Source: Limosilactobacillus fastidiosus
Lineage (GTDB): Bacteria > Bacillota > Bacilli > Lactobacillales > Lactobacillaceae
Length of the DNA: 64,000 nucleotides
Direction: 5' to 3'
Assembly (NCBI RefSeq): GCF_014145505.1
Contig: NZ_JACIUZ010000041.1
Location: 124,001-188,000, forward strand
The notes under the pieces: generated by a model
Told to the model about the DNA's origin: nothing
What the model saw: only the letters and a program-made list of their open reading frames with translations
The model's database searches: none
Part shown: piece by piece, positions 8,603 to 17,906 of the stretch
Position numbering within the stretch: the stretch's first letter is position 1
Layout: every line of letters begins with the position of its first letter
Made by a program: the position numbers and the translations under genes

Positions 8603-9408
8603 TAGTGTCGTCCCCCTTTCTCACGTGTATCGCCAGTAATAAACATCACAATAAACATTGCCAAGATCAAGACAACCCCAATAGTTGACCCCATCCCCCA
8701 GTTCTGTGTGGTTAAGAAGTGTTCCTCAATCGCCGTTCCTAACGTAATTACCCGATTACCACCAATTAAGCGAGTAATCATGAAGAGAGATAGCGAAGGA
8801 ATAAAAACCGCTTGAATCCCCGCCTTAACTCCCGGCATTGAAAGAGGTAAGATAATCCGCTGGAATATTTGCCAAGAGGTTGCCCCCAGATCCCTACTAG
8901 CATTTACTAGAGATGGCTTTATTTCGAGCAAGGCATTAAAAATCGGTAAGACCATAAACGGGATCTCAATATATGCCGCAACAAACATAAAACTGGCATC
9001 TGTAAAAAGAAGCTGATGACTACCCAAACCAACAAATTGCAAGAAGTGATTAATTGAACCCGTCCGTGAAAAAAGACCGATAAAAGCATACGTTTTCAAT
9101 AATAAGTTAATCCATGTTGGTAAGATCACGATCAGTAACCAGAATTGCCGGTTCTGCAACTGGGTAAGAACATAGGCAGTCGGATAACTAATTACTAGAG
9201 TTACCAGGGTAATTAAAGCGGCATACCAAACAGAATTAAGCGTCATTTTGAGATAGGTTGCCGAAGTTAAGTAGTCATGATAATTGGATAAGGTAAAGTG
9301 GTTATTAATATCAAAAAAAGATTGGTAAAAAATCAGTACTAACGGAGCAATTACAAAAAGAATGATCCATAACACATATGGAACGATGAACATCGTTTTT
9401 TGTCGCAC
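8602..9408 (-). CDS. potB: Spermidine/putrescine ABC transporter, permease PotB
   Basis: This is a 268-residue permease with six predicted spans and the EAA-loop region NASRDLGATSWQIFQRIILP. It is the second polyamine channel subunit. The start shares one base with the potA stop, so the four genes form one tightly coupled cistron series. Confidence 0.92.
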   Translation of the reverse strand: MRQKTMFIVPYVLWIILFVIAPLVLIFYQSFFDINNHFTLSNYHDYLTSATYLKMTLNSVWYAALITLVTLVISYPTAYVLTQLQNRQFWLLIVILPTWINLLLKTYAFIGLFSRTGSINHFLQFVGLGSHQLLFTDASFMFVAAYIEIPFMVLPIFNALLEIKPSLVNASRDLGATSWQIFQRIILPLSMPGVKAGIQAVFIPSLSLFMITRLIGGNRVITLGTAIEEHFLTTQNWGMGSTIGVVLILAMFIVMFITGDTREKGGRH

Positions 9409-10502
9409 TAATCCTCATCCTCCTCATAACTATCAAGCCGGGCGTCAAAATCTTTCTCAGACTCGTTATACCGCATTACATGGATATCTTCGGGATCAAA
9501 TGTGAGACCTACCTCTGCACCCACAGTTGTTTTATGGATCGAGTTAATCGTCCATTCGTGGTTCTGTTGATCATGGGCAGTAATCTGGTAATCAACACCC
9601 CGGAACAACTGTGTATCAACCATTACCCTTAGTTTCCCTTTCTCCACTGAAGTAATATCCAGATCTTCCGGCCGAATGACAACTTCTACCTTTTCATTCG
9701 GCTTCATCCCAGCATCAACACATTCGAAGTCTTGACCGTTAATATCGACAACATAATCTTTCTTCATTACTCCAGGAATAATGTTGCTTTCGCCAATAAA
9801 CTCAGCCACAAAATGATTCAACGGTTCATCATAAATATCTACAGGAGTTCCGGTCTGCTGAATCTTTCCATCGTTAATAATCATGATCTGATCACTCATC
9901 GCTAGTGCTTCTTCCTGATCATGGGTAACAAAAATAAAGGTAATCCCTAGTTGCCGCTGTAATTGCCGTAATTCTCGCTGCATATCTACTCGGAGTTTAT
10001 GATCTAAGGCAGACAAAGCCTCATCAAGGAGGAGGACTTTCGGTCGATTTACAATTGCTCGAGCAATCGCAACTCGCTGTCGTTGGCCTCCGGACATTGC
10101 CGTAATTTCCCGATTACCATAGCCGTCTAAACGAACAAGGTGTAAAGCCTCCTTTACCCGTTGCTGGATTACTGCCTTCTTTACTCCCTTAATTTGAAGA
10201 CCAAACGCAACGTTTTCAGCAACGTTCATGTGGGGAAATAACGCGTAATCTTGAAACACAGTATTTACCTGTCGCTGATTAGCTGGCACAGTATTAATCT
10301 GTTGTCCATCAAAAAGAACTTCCCCACTGCTAGCCTGATCAAAGCCAGCTATTATTCGTAGAATTGTTGTTTTTCCAGAACCTGAAGGGCCAAGAAGTGT
10401 ATAAAACTTTCCGACTTCAACCTCAAAATTAATATCACGAAGAACAACATTATCATCGTAACGCTTACCAACATGTTTAAATTCCAAGATATTTTTTCCC
10501 AT
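9408..10502 (-). CDS. potA: Spermidine/putrescine ABC transporter, ATPase PotA
   Basis: This is a 364-residue ABC ATPase with Walker [10 protein letters not shown] at residues 38-46, the signature [14 protein letters not shown] and Walker [15 protein letters not shown]-terminal TOBE-type domain follows, with an acidic tail (EEDED). It powers polyamine uptake and is the first gene of the minus-strand operon. A TATAAT-like -10 reads leftward near 10545-10550. In many lactobacilli murB precedes potA, but here a divergent pepX and repeat elements lie upstream. Confidence 0.93.
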   Translation of the reverse strand: MGKNILEFKHVGKRYDDNVVLRDINFEVEVGKFYTLLGPSGSGKTTILRIIAGFDQASSGEVLFDGQQINTVPANQRQVNTVFQDYALFPHMNVAENVAFGLQIKGVKKAVIQQRVKEALHLVRLDGYGNREITAMSGGQRQRVAIARAIVNRPKVLLLDEALSALDHKLRVDMQRELRQLQRQLGITFIFVTHDQEEALAMSDQIMIINDGKIQQTGTPVDIYDEPLNHFVAEFIGESNIIPGVMKKDYVVDINGQDFECVDAGMKPNEKVEVVIRPEDLDITSVEKGKLRVMVDTQLFRGVDYQITAHDQQNHEWTINSIHKTTVGAEVGLTFDPEDIHVMRYNESEKDFDARLDSYEEDED

Positions 10503-10652
10503 AATCTTTCCTCACGGTTTATTTGATTCGTCTATCGTAGCCAATTAATTATACTCTCTATTTATTGAGACAGTAGTTACAATGCAATGACAATTTAGAT
10601 ATATAATAAAAATATGTGTATTCGACTGGGTACTGCCGAGATAGGCTACACA

Positions 10653-10822
10653 GTCAAAACGTGTTCGCTAGGGACTTACTAGAGCTAGAAGTTCTAGGAT
10701 ACATTGTCGAAACGTGTTCGCCCTAACTTTCCTCAAGCTAACGACCTCCCCCTCCGACGACAAGCTCGTCGTTCGGTGGAGAAATCGTTAGCCACCGGAA
10801 AGTTTTAACGGACTCACACTCT
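10653..10822 (-). repeat. Fold-back intergenic repeat with an extra tail copy
   Basis: The full element is at 10706-10822. Its tail is GTCGAAACGTGTTCGCC, and its head (minus strand) is AGAGTGTGAGTCCG. Between them AACTTTCC/GGAAAGTT, GCTAACGA/TCGTTAGC, CTCCACC/GGTGGAG-like and CGACG/CGTCG arms form one long hairpin. A second tail motif, AGTCAAAACGTGTTCGC, stands alone at 10653-10669, so a partial copy precedes it. The rest of 10503-10652 holds a TATAAT at about 10602 that may serve pepX, and nothing else recognisable. Related copies lie at 19352, 28078, 32289, 32511 and 40296. Confidence 0.75.
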
Positions 10823-10843
10823 CTTTTAAAAAAGGTGATCATC

Positions 10844-13249
10844 ATGCGAATTAATCAATATAGTATTGCTAAAACAAGTTTAGAACAAAAATTTCGTGAA
10901 CTAAAAAAGTTGCATTTACTAAGGGGGAATGAAGCAGCAGAACTAGATCCGTCACAGATGTGGTTAACCCTTCTTGCCCGTACCCATATGGCAAGTGAAC
11001 AACCGATCGCGATCCGCCAATGGCTCCATGATTTTCTGGCTACTCCAGACCTTGCAATTGACGAATGGCTTGAACACGACCTACCACTAACCACAGAAGT
11101 TTTCTACTTTGTCGCTTTCCAGCTCCTCCACTTCGAACCAGGAGTTGATTTCAACATTGACCATCCCCTCAAAGATTGGGCCCATATTGGGTTACCATTT
11201 AATCAGCATACTAGCTGGTCAACTGCTGATGTTTTAGAAGCTTTTTATCTTCTCCTTAACACCCGTACTAAGGACGGTCAGTCATTTATCGATCAACTAA
11301 CCAGCGAGGGTTTCATGGCTTGGTCATACCGTCTTCCACCCTACAAGAAGCCAATATACTTTAACGGTAAACCACTCGCTTCTTTTGATCCGGCAAAGTT
11401 TATCCGTGAGGTTGTTTACGTTGAAACTGATATGGACACCGATTACGATGGCAAGGCAGACCTTATTAAAGTGGAAATCCTCCGCCCTAGTGATAGTAAT
11501 AACAGCTTAAAAGTGCCCGCTGTCTTCACCGCCAGTCCATACAACCAAGGAACAAACGATGAATGGGGTGAGAAGGTAACTCACCACGTTAATCATCCAT
11601 TAACCCATAAAAATGCAGGAGAGGTTGCCCCTGCTGAGCCAAAATTCCCTCAGCATTTTACTCATCAGGAAATTAAAGGTGAAAGTAAACACGCAACGGA
11701 AAGTTTTGCAGAAACACCAGCATATACTCTCAATAACTACTTAGCTGCTCGCGGCTACGCAATTGTTTATTCTGCGGGAATTGGGACTAAAGACTCCGAT
11801 GGCCTTCAGACTTGTGGTTCTCCTGAACAAACTGACTCCATGAAAGCTGTCGTTGAATGGCTTCATGGTGATCGAGTAGCATTTACCGATCGCCATAGTG
11901 GAATCCAAATCAAGGCCTGGTGGTGTAACGGTAACGTTGCAATGACCGGACGTTCTTATCTTGGAACTCTCGCTACAGCCGTTGCTACAACTGCCGTCCC
12001 AGGATTAAAGGCCATTATCAGTGAAGCGGCAATTTCATCATGGTACGATTACTACCGTGAAAATGGTCTTGTCCGTGCACCAGGCGGCTTCCAAGGTGAA
12101 GATGCGGATGTCCTAGCTGACGAAACGTTTAGCCGAACAAAACGCCCTGCTGACTACCACCGGATCGAGAAGACGAACAACAAGTACATTGCTGGTCTTG
12201 CTAAAGCAATGGATCGCAAGACCGGTAACTACAACGACTTCTGGGCTAGCCGAAACTACCGTCCTGCCATCAAAAACATTAAGGCTGCAGTAATGATGGT
12301 TCATGGCCTAAATGATACAAACGTTAAACCAAGTAATGTTAAAGCACTCTACGATGGCCTTCAAGAACTTCCCGTAACCAGTAAGCTAGTTCTCCATCAA
12401 GGACAGCATATTTACATCAATGCATTCCAGTCACTCGACTTTTCCGAAATGGTGAACCTCTGGCTAGCAAACAAACTTTGGGATCAAGATAACCATGCTG
12501 ATGAAACATTGCCAAAGGTTCTGGTCCAAGATAATACACAACCAGAAACATGGTGGACATACGACCAATGGACCGCTGGAAGTAAAAAGACCCTCTACTT
12601 TAATAAGACGGAATTAACTGAAAATGATCCCCAACTTTCTACAGAATATCGTTTTAACGACCAGCAAACACCAGAAACATTTGAAAAATGGTGCAAAAAT
12701 ATTAATGATTGGCAGAACGCCTTAGTTAAAGACAACGGTAAGTTTTCTTACCACTTAAAGACTGCTCCAGTTGATCAAGATCTTTTATTACGCGGAACTC
12801 CAGAAGTTAACGTTACGGTTGCTGCTTCTACAGATCACGGAATGATCAGTGTACAATTAGTTGACTTTGGAAATGCTAAACGGTTAACGATTTCACCAGT
12901 CTTAATGAACCACAACGGTCTCCAACTCGGTTTCCATTGGGCAAGCGATGATCTTCGTGAATTTAAGTTGCAATCAAACTTAAGCAACTTTAAAGTAATT
13001 GCGGACGGTCATATTAACCTGCAAAACCGCCACAGTGCCGCCGAAGTTGATGATTTATCTGCAAATCAATTTGTAAAAGTACACTTTAAACTTCAACCAA
13101 TCTTCCACCACCTACTTAAAGGACACCAACTTGGTTTAATCATTTATAGTACCGATTTTGGTGCTACTCTTCGTGGCAATGAAAAAATTACTTACACCAT
13201 TAAAACTAAGGATAGTTTTCTTATGATTCCGGGAGTAACCTCACTATAA
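10844..13249 (+). CDS. pepX: X-prolyl dipeptidyl aminopeptidase PepX
   Basis: This is an 801-residue S15-family serine peptidase that removes X-Pro dipeptides from casein- or protein-derived peptides in the cytosol. The N-terminal lactobacillar PepX domain leads into an alpha/beta-hydrolase core. The nucleophile is in GRSYLGT, an Asp follows in HGLNDTNV, and a His lies in HQGQHIY. A beta-rich C-terminal domain ends the protein. AAAGGTGAT gives the ATG at 10844 normal spacing; the GTG at 10835 lies within that ribosome binding site. The next gene is a prolyl iminopeptidase, so the two form a proline-peptide utilisation pair. Confidence 0.95.
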   Translation: MRINQYSIAKTSLEQKFRELKKLHLLRGNEAAELDPSQMWLTLLARTHMASEQPIAIRQWLHDFLATPDLAIDEWLEHDLPLTTEVFYFVAFQLLHFEPGVDFNIDHPLKDWAHIGLPFNQHTSWSTADVLEAFYLLLNTRTKDGQSFIDQLTSEGFMAWSYRLPPYKKPIYFNGKPLASFDPAKFIREVVYVETDMDTDYDGKADLIKVEILRPSDSNNSLKVPAVFTASPYNQGTNDEWGEKVTHHVNHPLTHKNAGEVAPAEPKFPQHFTHQEIKGESKHATESFAETPAYTLNNYLAARGYAIVYSAGIGTKDSDGLQTCGSPEQTDSMKAVVEWLHGDRVAFTDRHSGIQIKAWWCNGNVAMTGRSYLGTLATAVATTAVPGLKAIISEAAISSWYDYYRENGLVRAPGGFQGEDADVLADETFSRTKRPADYHRIEKTNNKYIAGLAKAMDRKTGNYNDFWASRNYRPAIKNIKAAVMMVHGLNDTNVKPSNVKALYDGLQELPVTSKLVLHQGQHIYINAFQSLDFSEMVNLWLANKLWDQDNHADETLPKVLVQDNTQPETWWTYDQWTAGSKKTLYFNKTELTENDPQLSTEYRFNDQQTPETFEKWCKNINDWQNALVKDNGKFSYHLKTAPVDQDLLLRGTPEVNVTVAASTDHGMISVQLVDFGNAKRLTISPVLMNHNGLQLGFHWASDDLREFKLQSNLSNFKVIADGHINLQNRHSAAEVDDLSANQFVKVHFKLQPIFHHLLKGHQLGLIIYSTDFGATLRGNEKITYTIKTKDSFLMIPGVTSL

Positions 13250-13272
13250 TCCTTATCCCTAATCTATTATTT

Positions 13273-13329
13273 TTCACAAGCCCCTTTATCCTGTGCTAAA
13301 ATAGTTTGTATATCGTATAAATTATACGA
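13273..13329 (+). promoter_or_regulatory. Promoter with palindromic operator-like site before pip
   Basis: TTCACA (13273-13278) and TAAAAT (13297-13302) are spaced 18 bases. TCGTATAA-A-TTATACGA (13313-13329) is a perfect 17-base palindrome just after the expected start point, as for a repressor site. Confidence 0.5.
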
Positions 13330-13348
13330 ATAAAGGAGAGATGGAGAA

Positions 13349-14248
13349 ATGAAAACTGGAACAAAGATCATTACCCTAGATAATGGATACCATCTTTGGA
13401 CAAACACTCAAGGTGAAGGCGATATTCACCTTTTAGCTCTTCACGGTGGCCCTGGTGGTAACCACGAATACTGGGAGGATACTGCCGCTCAGTTAAAGAA
13501 ACAAGGATTGAACGTTCAAGTTACAATGTATGATCAGCTTGGTTCTCTTTATTCTGACCAACCAGATTATTCAGATCCTGAAATTGCTAAGAAGTACTTA
13601 ACTTATGAATACTTCTTGGATGAAGTTGACGAAGTCCGAGAAAAACTTGGCCTCGATAATTTCTACCTCATTGGTCAAAGTTGGGGGGGTCTACTCGTTC
13701 AAGAATATGCTGTTAAGTACGGTCAACACTTAAAGGGTGCTATTATCTCATCAATGGTTGATGAGATCGATGATTACGTCAAGAACGTTAATGCTCTCCG
13801 GGAAAAGACCCTTCCTAAGGAAGCGGTTGACTTTATGAAGGAATGCGAAGCTAAGAACGACTACAGCAATCCAAAGTACCAAGAATACGTTCAAGTAATG
13901 AATGAAAATTATATTGACCGGAAACAACCTTCGAAGCTTTACCACCTTAAAGATATTGGTGGGGATGCCGTTTACAATGCTTTCCAAGGAGACAATGAAT
14001 TTGTCATCACTGGGAAGTTAAAGGATTGGCATTTCCGCGATCAACTAAAGAACATCAAGGTTCCTACTCTTGTTACCTTTGGTGAACATGAATCAATGCC
14101 ACTTGCTACTGGTAAGAAGATGGCAGAATTAATTCCAAACGCTAAGTTCGTTACTACGCCAAATGGTGGTCACCACCATATGGTTGATAATCCAGATGTT
14201 TACTACAAGCACCTAGCCGACTTTATTCGTGAGTGCGAACAAGCATAA
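13349..14248 (+). CDS. pip: Proline iminopeptidase
   Basis: This 299-residue alpha/beta hydrolase of family S33 releases N-terminal proline from peptides. Visible motifs are the oxyanion HGGPGGNHEYW, nucleophile elbow GQSWGG, acid region GEHESMP and catalytic His in GGHHHM. AGGAGAGATGG precedes the ATG. It has its own promoter and terminator but sits directly downstream of pepX, complementing it in Pro-peptide breakdown. Confidence 0.92.
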   Translation: MKTGTKIITLDNGYHLWTNTQGEGDIHLLALHGGPGGNHEYWEDTAAQLKKQGLNVQVTMYDQLGSLYSDQPDYSDPEIAKKYLTYEYFLDEVDEVREKLGLDNFYLIGQSWGGLLVQEYAVKYGQHLKGAIISSMVDEIDDYVKNVNALREKTLPKEAVDFMKECEAKNDYSNPKYQEYVQVMNENYIDRKQPSKLYHLKDIGGDAVYNAFQGDNEFVITGKLKDWHFRDQLKNIKVPTLVTFGEHESMPLATGKKMAELIPNAKFVTTPNGGHHHMVDNPDVYYKHLADFIRECEQA

Positions 14249-14253
14249 CAATG

Positions 14254-14298
14254 AAAGACTAGCTTATCCCTTTTTAGGTGATTAACTAGTCTTTTTAT
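14254..14298 (+). terminator. Terminator after pip
   Basis: AAAGACTAG (14254-14262) pairs with CTAGTCTTT, followed by a T-run. Confidence 0.8.
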
Positions 14299-14380
14299 TT
14301 ATCCATATTCAATTGGTTAATCCATGATCATATTTGTTATACAATGGGATTGGAAAACTTAAGATTGCGAGGTTTACTTT

Positions 14381-15031
14381 ATGGCACACCAAATTACTAA
14401 TTTCATTTTTGATATTGATGGGACCCTCATCAACACTTACGAGAAATACATGCCACCAATGATCGATGTAATGGAAAAGCATGGCTACCATGTTCCCGAA
14501 GACCAAGTTGATTCATTAAAGCGGAAACTCTTCGGAATTACCGGTACTGACTCTTTGCGTCAAGCTGGGGTTAAGGAAGATGATATTCCAGAAATGGTTG
14601 ACGAATGGCGGAAACTATCATTTCAACGTGAGGACTTGGTAACAGTTTTTCCTGGAATCAAAGAAATGATTACGGATCTTGCCGCTCGACCTGACGCCAA
14701 ATTAGCAATTGCAACGTCCAAAGTTCGGGAAGACTACCAAGATCATTTTGTAAAAGATTATGATTGGACAAAATACTTTGATGTTGCTGTAACTGAAGAA
14801 TTAACTAGTAAGCACAAGCCCGATCCTGACCCAATCCTGTTGGCAATGAAAAAGATGGGTGCCCGTCCCGAAAATTCAGTCTATGTTGGTGATACCATTA
14901 ACGATCTGAAAGCTGCCCATAATGCTGGAATCAAATTTGCTGGTGCTTTATATGGTTCATCACAGCCTCAAAGTATCCAGAATGCGGACTATCCACTTCA
15001 CAAACCACAAGACTTACTGAAAATTAATTAA
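14381..15031 (+). CDS. HAD-family hydrolase (phosphoglycolate phosphatase-like)
   Basis: This is a 216-residue HAD phosphatase. Motif I FDIDGTLINT carries the nucleophile Asp, and a helical cap covers roughly residues 17-85. Motif II is IATSK, and motif III with Lys and motif IV VYVGDTINDLKAA are clear. It resembles Gph/PpaX-type phosphatases acting on small phosphorylated metabolites or pyrophosphate. The substrate is unknown. It is monocistronic and shares a bidirectional terminator with the convergent DHH gene. Confidence 0.82.
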   Translation: MAHQITNFIFDIDGTLINTYEKYMPPMIDVMEKHGYHVPEDQVDSLKRKLFGITGTDSLRQAGVKEDDIPEMVDEWRKLSFQREDLVTVFPGIKEMITDLAARPDAKLAIATSKVREDYQDHFVKDYDWTKYFDVAVTEELTSKHKPDPDPILLAMKKMGARPENSVYVGDTINDLKAAHNAGIKFAGALYGSSQPQSIQNADYPLHKPQDLLKIN

Positions 15032-15032
15032 G

Positions 15033-15068
15033 AACAGGCCCCAAAGTTAAAATTTGGGGCCTGTTTCG
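15033..15068. terminator. Bidirectional terminator between convergent genes
   Basis: AACAGGCCCCAAA (15033-15045) and TTTGGGGCCTGTT (15053-15065) form a perfect 13-bp stem with flanking A/T tracts. Confidence 0.9.
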
Positions 15069-16148
15069 TCATTTTTTAAATAATTGTGCCATTTTAGCCG
15101 CAACCTCAGGATCAAGGTTATCCGCAAGGGTTCCGGTATTATTCTCTGCTTTTGTTTGCTGGCTATTCTTAATTACCTCAGCTAAGTTATCGGCAACGGC
15201 CTGCTCACCAATCTCAATTGGGTTAATAGTGAGCCGTCCACCAGCTGCATCCGCATGACCACCACCGTTAAAGTATTTCTCAGCAAACTTTGCCACATCC
15301 AACTTTCCGTTACTTCTTAACGAAACACTCACTGGACTAACCACCAAAGCAGCCTCAACATCAGGATGCTGAATTAATAATTCGTGGGCAATTTCGGACT
15401 TATAGTCATCAGCATAGACCAGCCCTAATTGGTGACCATCAATTTTAGTAATCAAGGTATCTTTTAAGTGGCTCTTTAGGTACTTTGTCCGCCGCTCATT
15501 AAGGGTCTTAATCAAAAGTTGGTTCTGCTTTGCGTACTCTTCCCAACCTACATTAAATACGTTTGCAACAAATGATGCAGAGTCCTGAAGTGGGTAGAAC
15601 CAAAATAGTTGGTCAAAGTTATCCGCGGCAACTCGTTCTTCTTCACTGATATCAGGATCATTTTGCCAGTCCCACGTATCATATGCCCGAATAAGTTCAA
15701 CCAGGTAATCAAGTTGTTGGCGCCGTTCCTCACTTAGGTCCGTAAAGTGAGGCTGTTTTTTTAGCCAATCCCAAACAAGACTCGTTGCACTTGGATTAAT
15801 TTTCGGGTTAGCAGGACGAATACTATTGGCAGAATACTGTTTCCGTAACTCTGCTTCCGTCTCGTGGTGATCGAATACTAGCCAGTGATTGGCAAAGTTA
15901 ATATTTAACTGTTTAAAGGTGTAATCACTGTCCGGGGTCATATCCATGATATAAACATCCGTTGTGCGACTTGCTTCTGCGGTCTGGAGCCACTTAGTAA
16001 ACTCCTCATCGATCCGCCCGGCTCCACAATTTGTGAGATCAAACTCACAATTAGGGAACATTACAGCTTTAACAGTTTCTAATAAGAGGGAAGCACCGAA
16101 CCCATCTAAATCGTTATGTGAAAAAATTTTAATTACCTGATTTGCCAT
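15069..16148 (-). CDS. DHH-family phosphoesterase (NrnB-like nanoRNase)
   Basis: This product of about 359 residues has the DHH N-terminal domain (SHNDLDGFG near residue 10 and VFDHHET) and a C-terminal DHHA1 domain ending in GGGHADAAGG. It resembles Bacillus NrnB, which degrades short oligoribonucleotides and related phosphodiesters using Mn2+. I prefer the ATG at 16148 (MANQVIKIF). An upstream in-frame ATG at 16160 sits only 1-2 bases after AAGGG, although spacing to 16148 is long, so the start is uncertain. Confidence 0.82.
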   Translation of the reverse strand: MANQVIKIFSHNDLDGFGASLLLETVKAVMFPNCEFDLTNCGAGRIDEEFTKWLQTAEASRTTDVYIMDMTPDSDYTFKQLNINFANHWLVFDHHETEAELRKQYSANSIRPANPKINPSATSLVWDWLKKQPHFTDLSEERRQQLDYLVELIRAYDTWDWQNDPDISEEERVAADNFDQLFWFYPLQDSASFVANVFNVGWEEYAKQNQLLIKTLNERRTKYLKSHLKDTLITKIDGHQLGLVYADDYKSEIAHELLIQHPDVEAALVVSPVSVSLRSNGKLDVAKFAEKYFNGGGHADAAGGRLTINPIEIGEQAVADNLAEVIKNSQQTKAENNTGTLADNLDPEVAAKMAQLFKK

Positions 16149-16273
16149 GATTAATACCATTCCCTTTACTTTATCCTAGTCAATTATACAGGATACTTGT
16201 ACTTATGTCCTGACACTTCATCAAGTTCTTGGTATGATTATTATTAGTAAGCATTTAGAAAGGATAAAGTACT

Positions 16274-17515
16274 ATGCAACTATACGATTACCGTCATGAG
16301 TTAATTGATTTACTGAAAAATACCAGTAATGATCAAGAAAGCCTCAAACAAACGTTACAAAGTTTAACCACTGTTATTAATATTTTAAACCACTATGAAG
16401 ACGAAACACATAGTTCCGCAACGAAGGAATCAAAACGCCTCCCCCATTCTGAGAACAAGGCCAAGCGACCAACTCCACGAATTCGTCAAGCAAGTCGCTC
16501 ATCACTCCTTACAGGACCAGCACACGAAGTTACAACTAGTTCGTTGAGCCAGCCAGTTACTCCTGAAGCAGTTACCGTTGACACAGTTTCACAGGAAGAA
16601 CGACTTGCCGCTGATGATCTCTACTTGGTCCACCGGAAGCTAAGTGGTGCTGAGATTAACCGCCATTACTATAATGAAGCATTGATCCACTCTCTTCACT
16701 TTCCGCTCAAAGATGGCGATATTGTCCAACTCGATCCGCAACAAATGGTTCGTGGTCTTCCATTAATTCGTCGGGTAACTGCTGATCACCTTAACAACTA
16801 TGTACCAGAGAAAATTAAGGTCATCGAATATGCTGAATTAACCAGCGTTCCTGGATCTGATGTTCTTCAGATTAATTCGACATTAAAAGGAAACTCCATC
16901 CTCGATGAAGCTTCTGCAAATACCATTGTCGTTGATCCATTCAAATTCCCTGGTCGAAGCCTCAAAGCTGGCATGGTGATTGACTACGCCTACTTTGATC
17001 ACGGTAACGGACTTGAGGATGCTAAGAATGGTTCAATTCGTTGGATCCACGAAAAGCAAGACTTTGATACGACTAAGCAACCTGCAAAGCCAAAGCAAGT
17101 TAAAAAGGTTGCCCACCCACGCCATGATTATGAGAAAAAATTAGATTACGATTTGAAGCAACGAATCGTTCTCGTAATTACTGGTGATCGGGAACGGTCT
17201 CAAGAATTAAAGGCAGTTGTCGATAAGCACCACGGCCTTTACCACACTCTGGATGCTTCCATGGAAAATAAGGTTTCTAGCAGTAAAATGAAACGAGAAA
17301 TTCGTGACGCTGACTTTATTGTAGTCTGCATTGATAAGATCCATCACCGAATTAGTCAACTCGCTAACCATCATGCTAAACGTTACGAAAAAGCATTAGC
17401 AATTGCCAACACAACCACAAATACAGCGGTAGAACGTGCAATTGCCCGGGCATTAAATGGTGATCCAGCCTACGCACAAACAAGCGAAGATTTGGCAAAC
17501 TACGAGAAAAAATAA
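16274..17515 (+). CDS. DUF2325-domain protein of unknown function
   Basis: This is a 413-residue cytosolic protein. The N-terminus is a short helical segment followed by a Lys/Arg/Ser-rich, probably disordered stretch (residues 50-110). A middle domain comes next. The C-terminal 110 residues (IVLVITGDRERSQELKAVV, then IVVCIDKIHHRI) match the DUF2325 pattern, a Rossmann-like domain of unknown role. AGAAAGGATAAAG precedes the ATG. I do not know its function. Confidence 0.7.
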   Translation: MQLYDYRHELIDLLKNTSNDQESLKQTLQSLTTVINILNHYEDETHSSATKESKRLPHSENKAKRPTPRIRQASRSSLLTGPAHEVTTSSLSQPVTPEAVTVDTVSQEERLAADDLYLVHRKLSGAEINRHYYNEALIHSLHFPLKDGDIVQLDPQQMVRGLPLIRRVTADHLNNYVPEKIKVIEYAELTSVPGSDVLQINSTLKGNSILDEASANTIVVDPFKFPGRSLKAGMVIDYAYFDHGNGLEDAKNGSIRWIHEKQDFDTTKQPAKPKQVKKVAHPRHDYEKKLDYDLKQRIVLVITGDRERSQELKAVVDKHHGLYHTLDASMENKVSSSKMKREIRDADFIVVCIDKIHHRISQLANHHAKRYEKALAIANTTTNTAVERAIARALNGDPAYAQTSEDLANYEKK

Positions 17516-17532
17516 AAAATTCTAAAAAATCA

Positions 17533-17850
17533 TTGACTTCAATTAGAAAATCATTAGAATAATAAATAACAATTTAATTATTCGATCGCAATGAGAAAGA
17601 AGAGTAGATTGACGATAACCTTTAGCGAGTCTCGGTAGGTGTAAGGAGATAGGTTCAACGTTAATTGAAAATCACTTTCGAGCTTAAATCTTAACCACAG
17701 TAAGATTTAATGGTAGCACCCATTAACGTGCCGACGTATCGCCCATTTTTGGGCCGTACGTATAAGGTATTATCAGTAATGATGATACGAAAATAGGGTG
17801 GTACCACGCTCAAGCGTCCCTTAACCAAAATAATTTTGGTTAAGGGACTT
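17533..17850 (+). promoter_or_regulatory. T-box riboswitch (Ile specifier) for brnQ
   Basis: The promoter TTGACT (17533-17538)/TAGAAT (17555-17560) starts a leader with AGTA (loop E), GAA and an apical stem. In the specifier loop TGAAA-ATC-A, the ATC at 17671-17673 (Ile) sits one purine before the CTTTC base helix. The T-box core AGGGTGGTACCACG lies at 17795-17808. The terminator GTCCCTTAACCAAAA with its complement ends in a T-run near 17848. Uncharged tRNA-Ile would allow read-through into the branched-chain amino acid transporter gene. The T-box is certain; the codon reading is probable. Confidence 0.9.
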
Positions 17851-17906
17851 TTTTATTGGGATCAAAGCAATTATTAAATGCTTTTATATCCTAGGAGGAA
17901 TTGATT

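Noticed and set aside
10653-10822. CRISPR or tandem direct repeat near pepX
   Set aside because: There are only two tail motifs and no regular spacing; it belongs to the fold-back repeat family.
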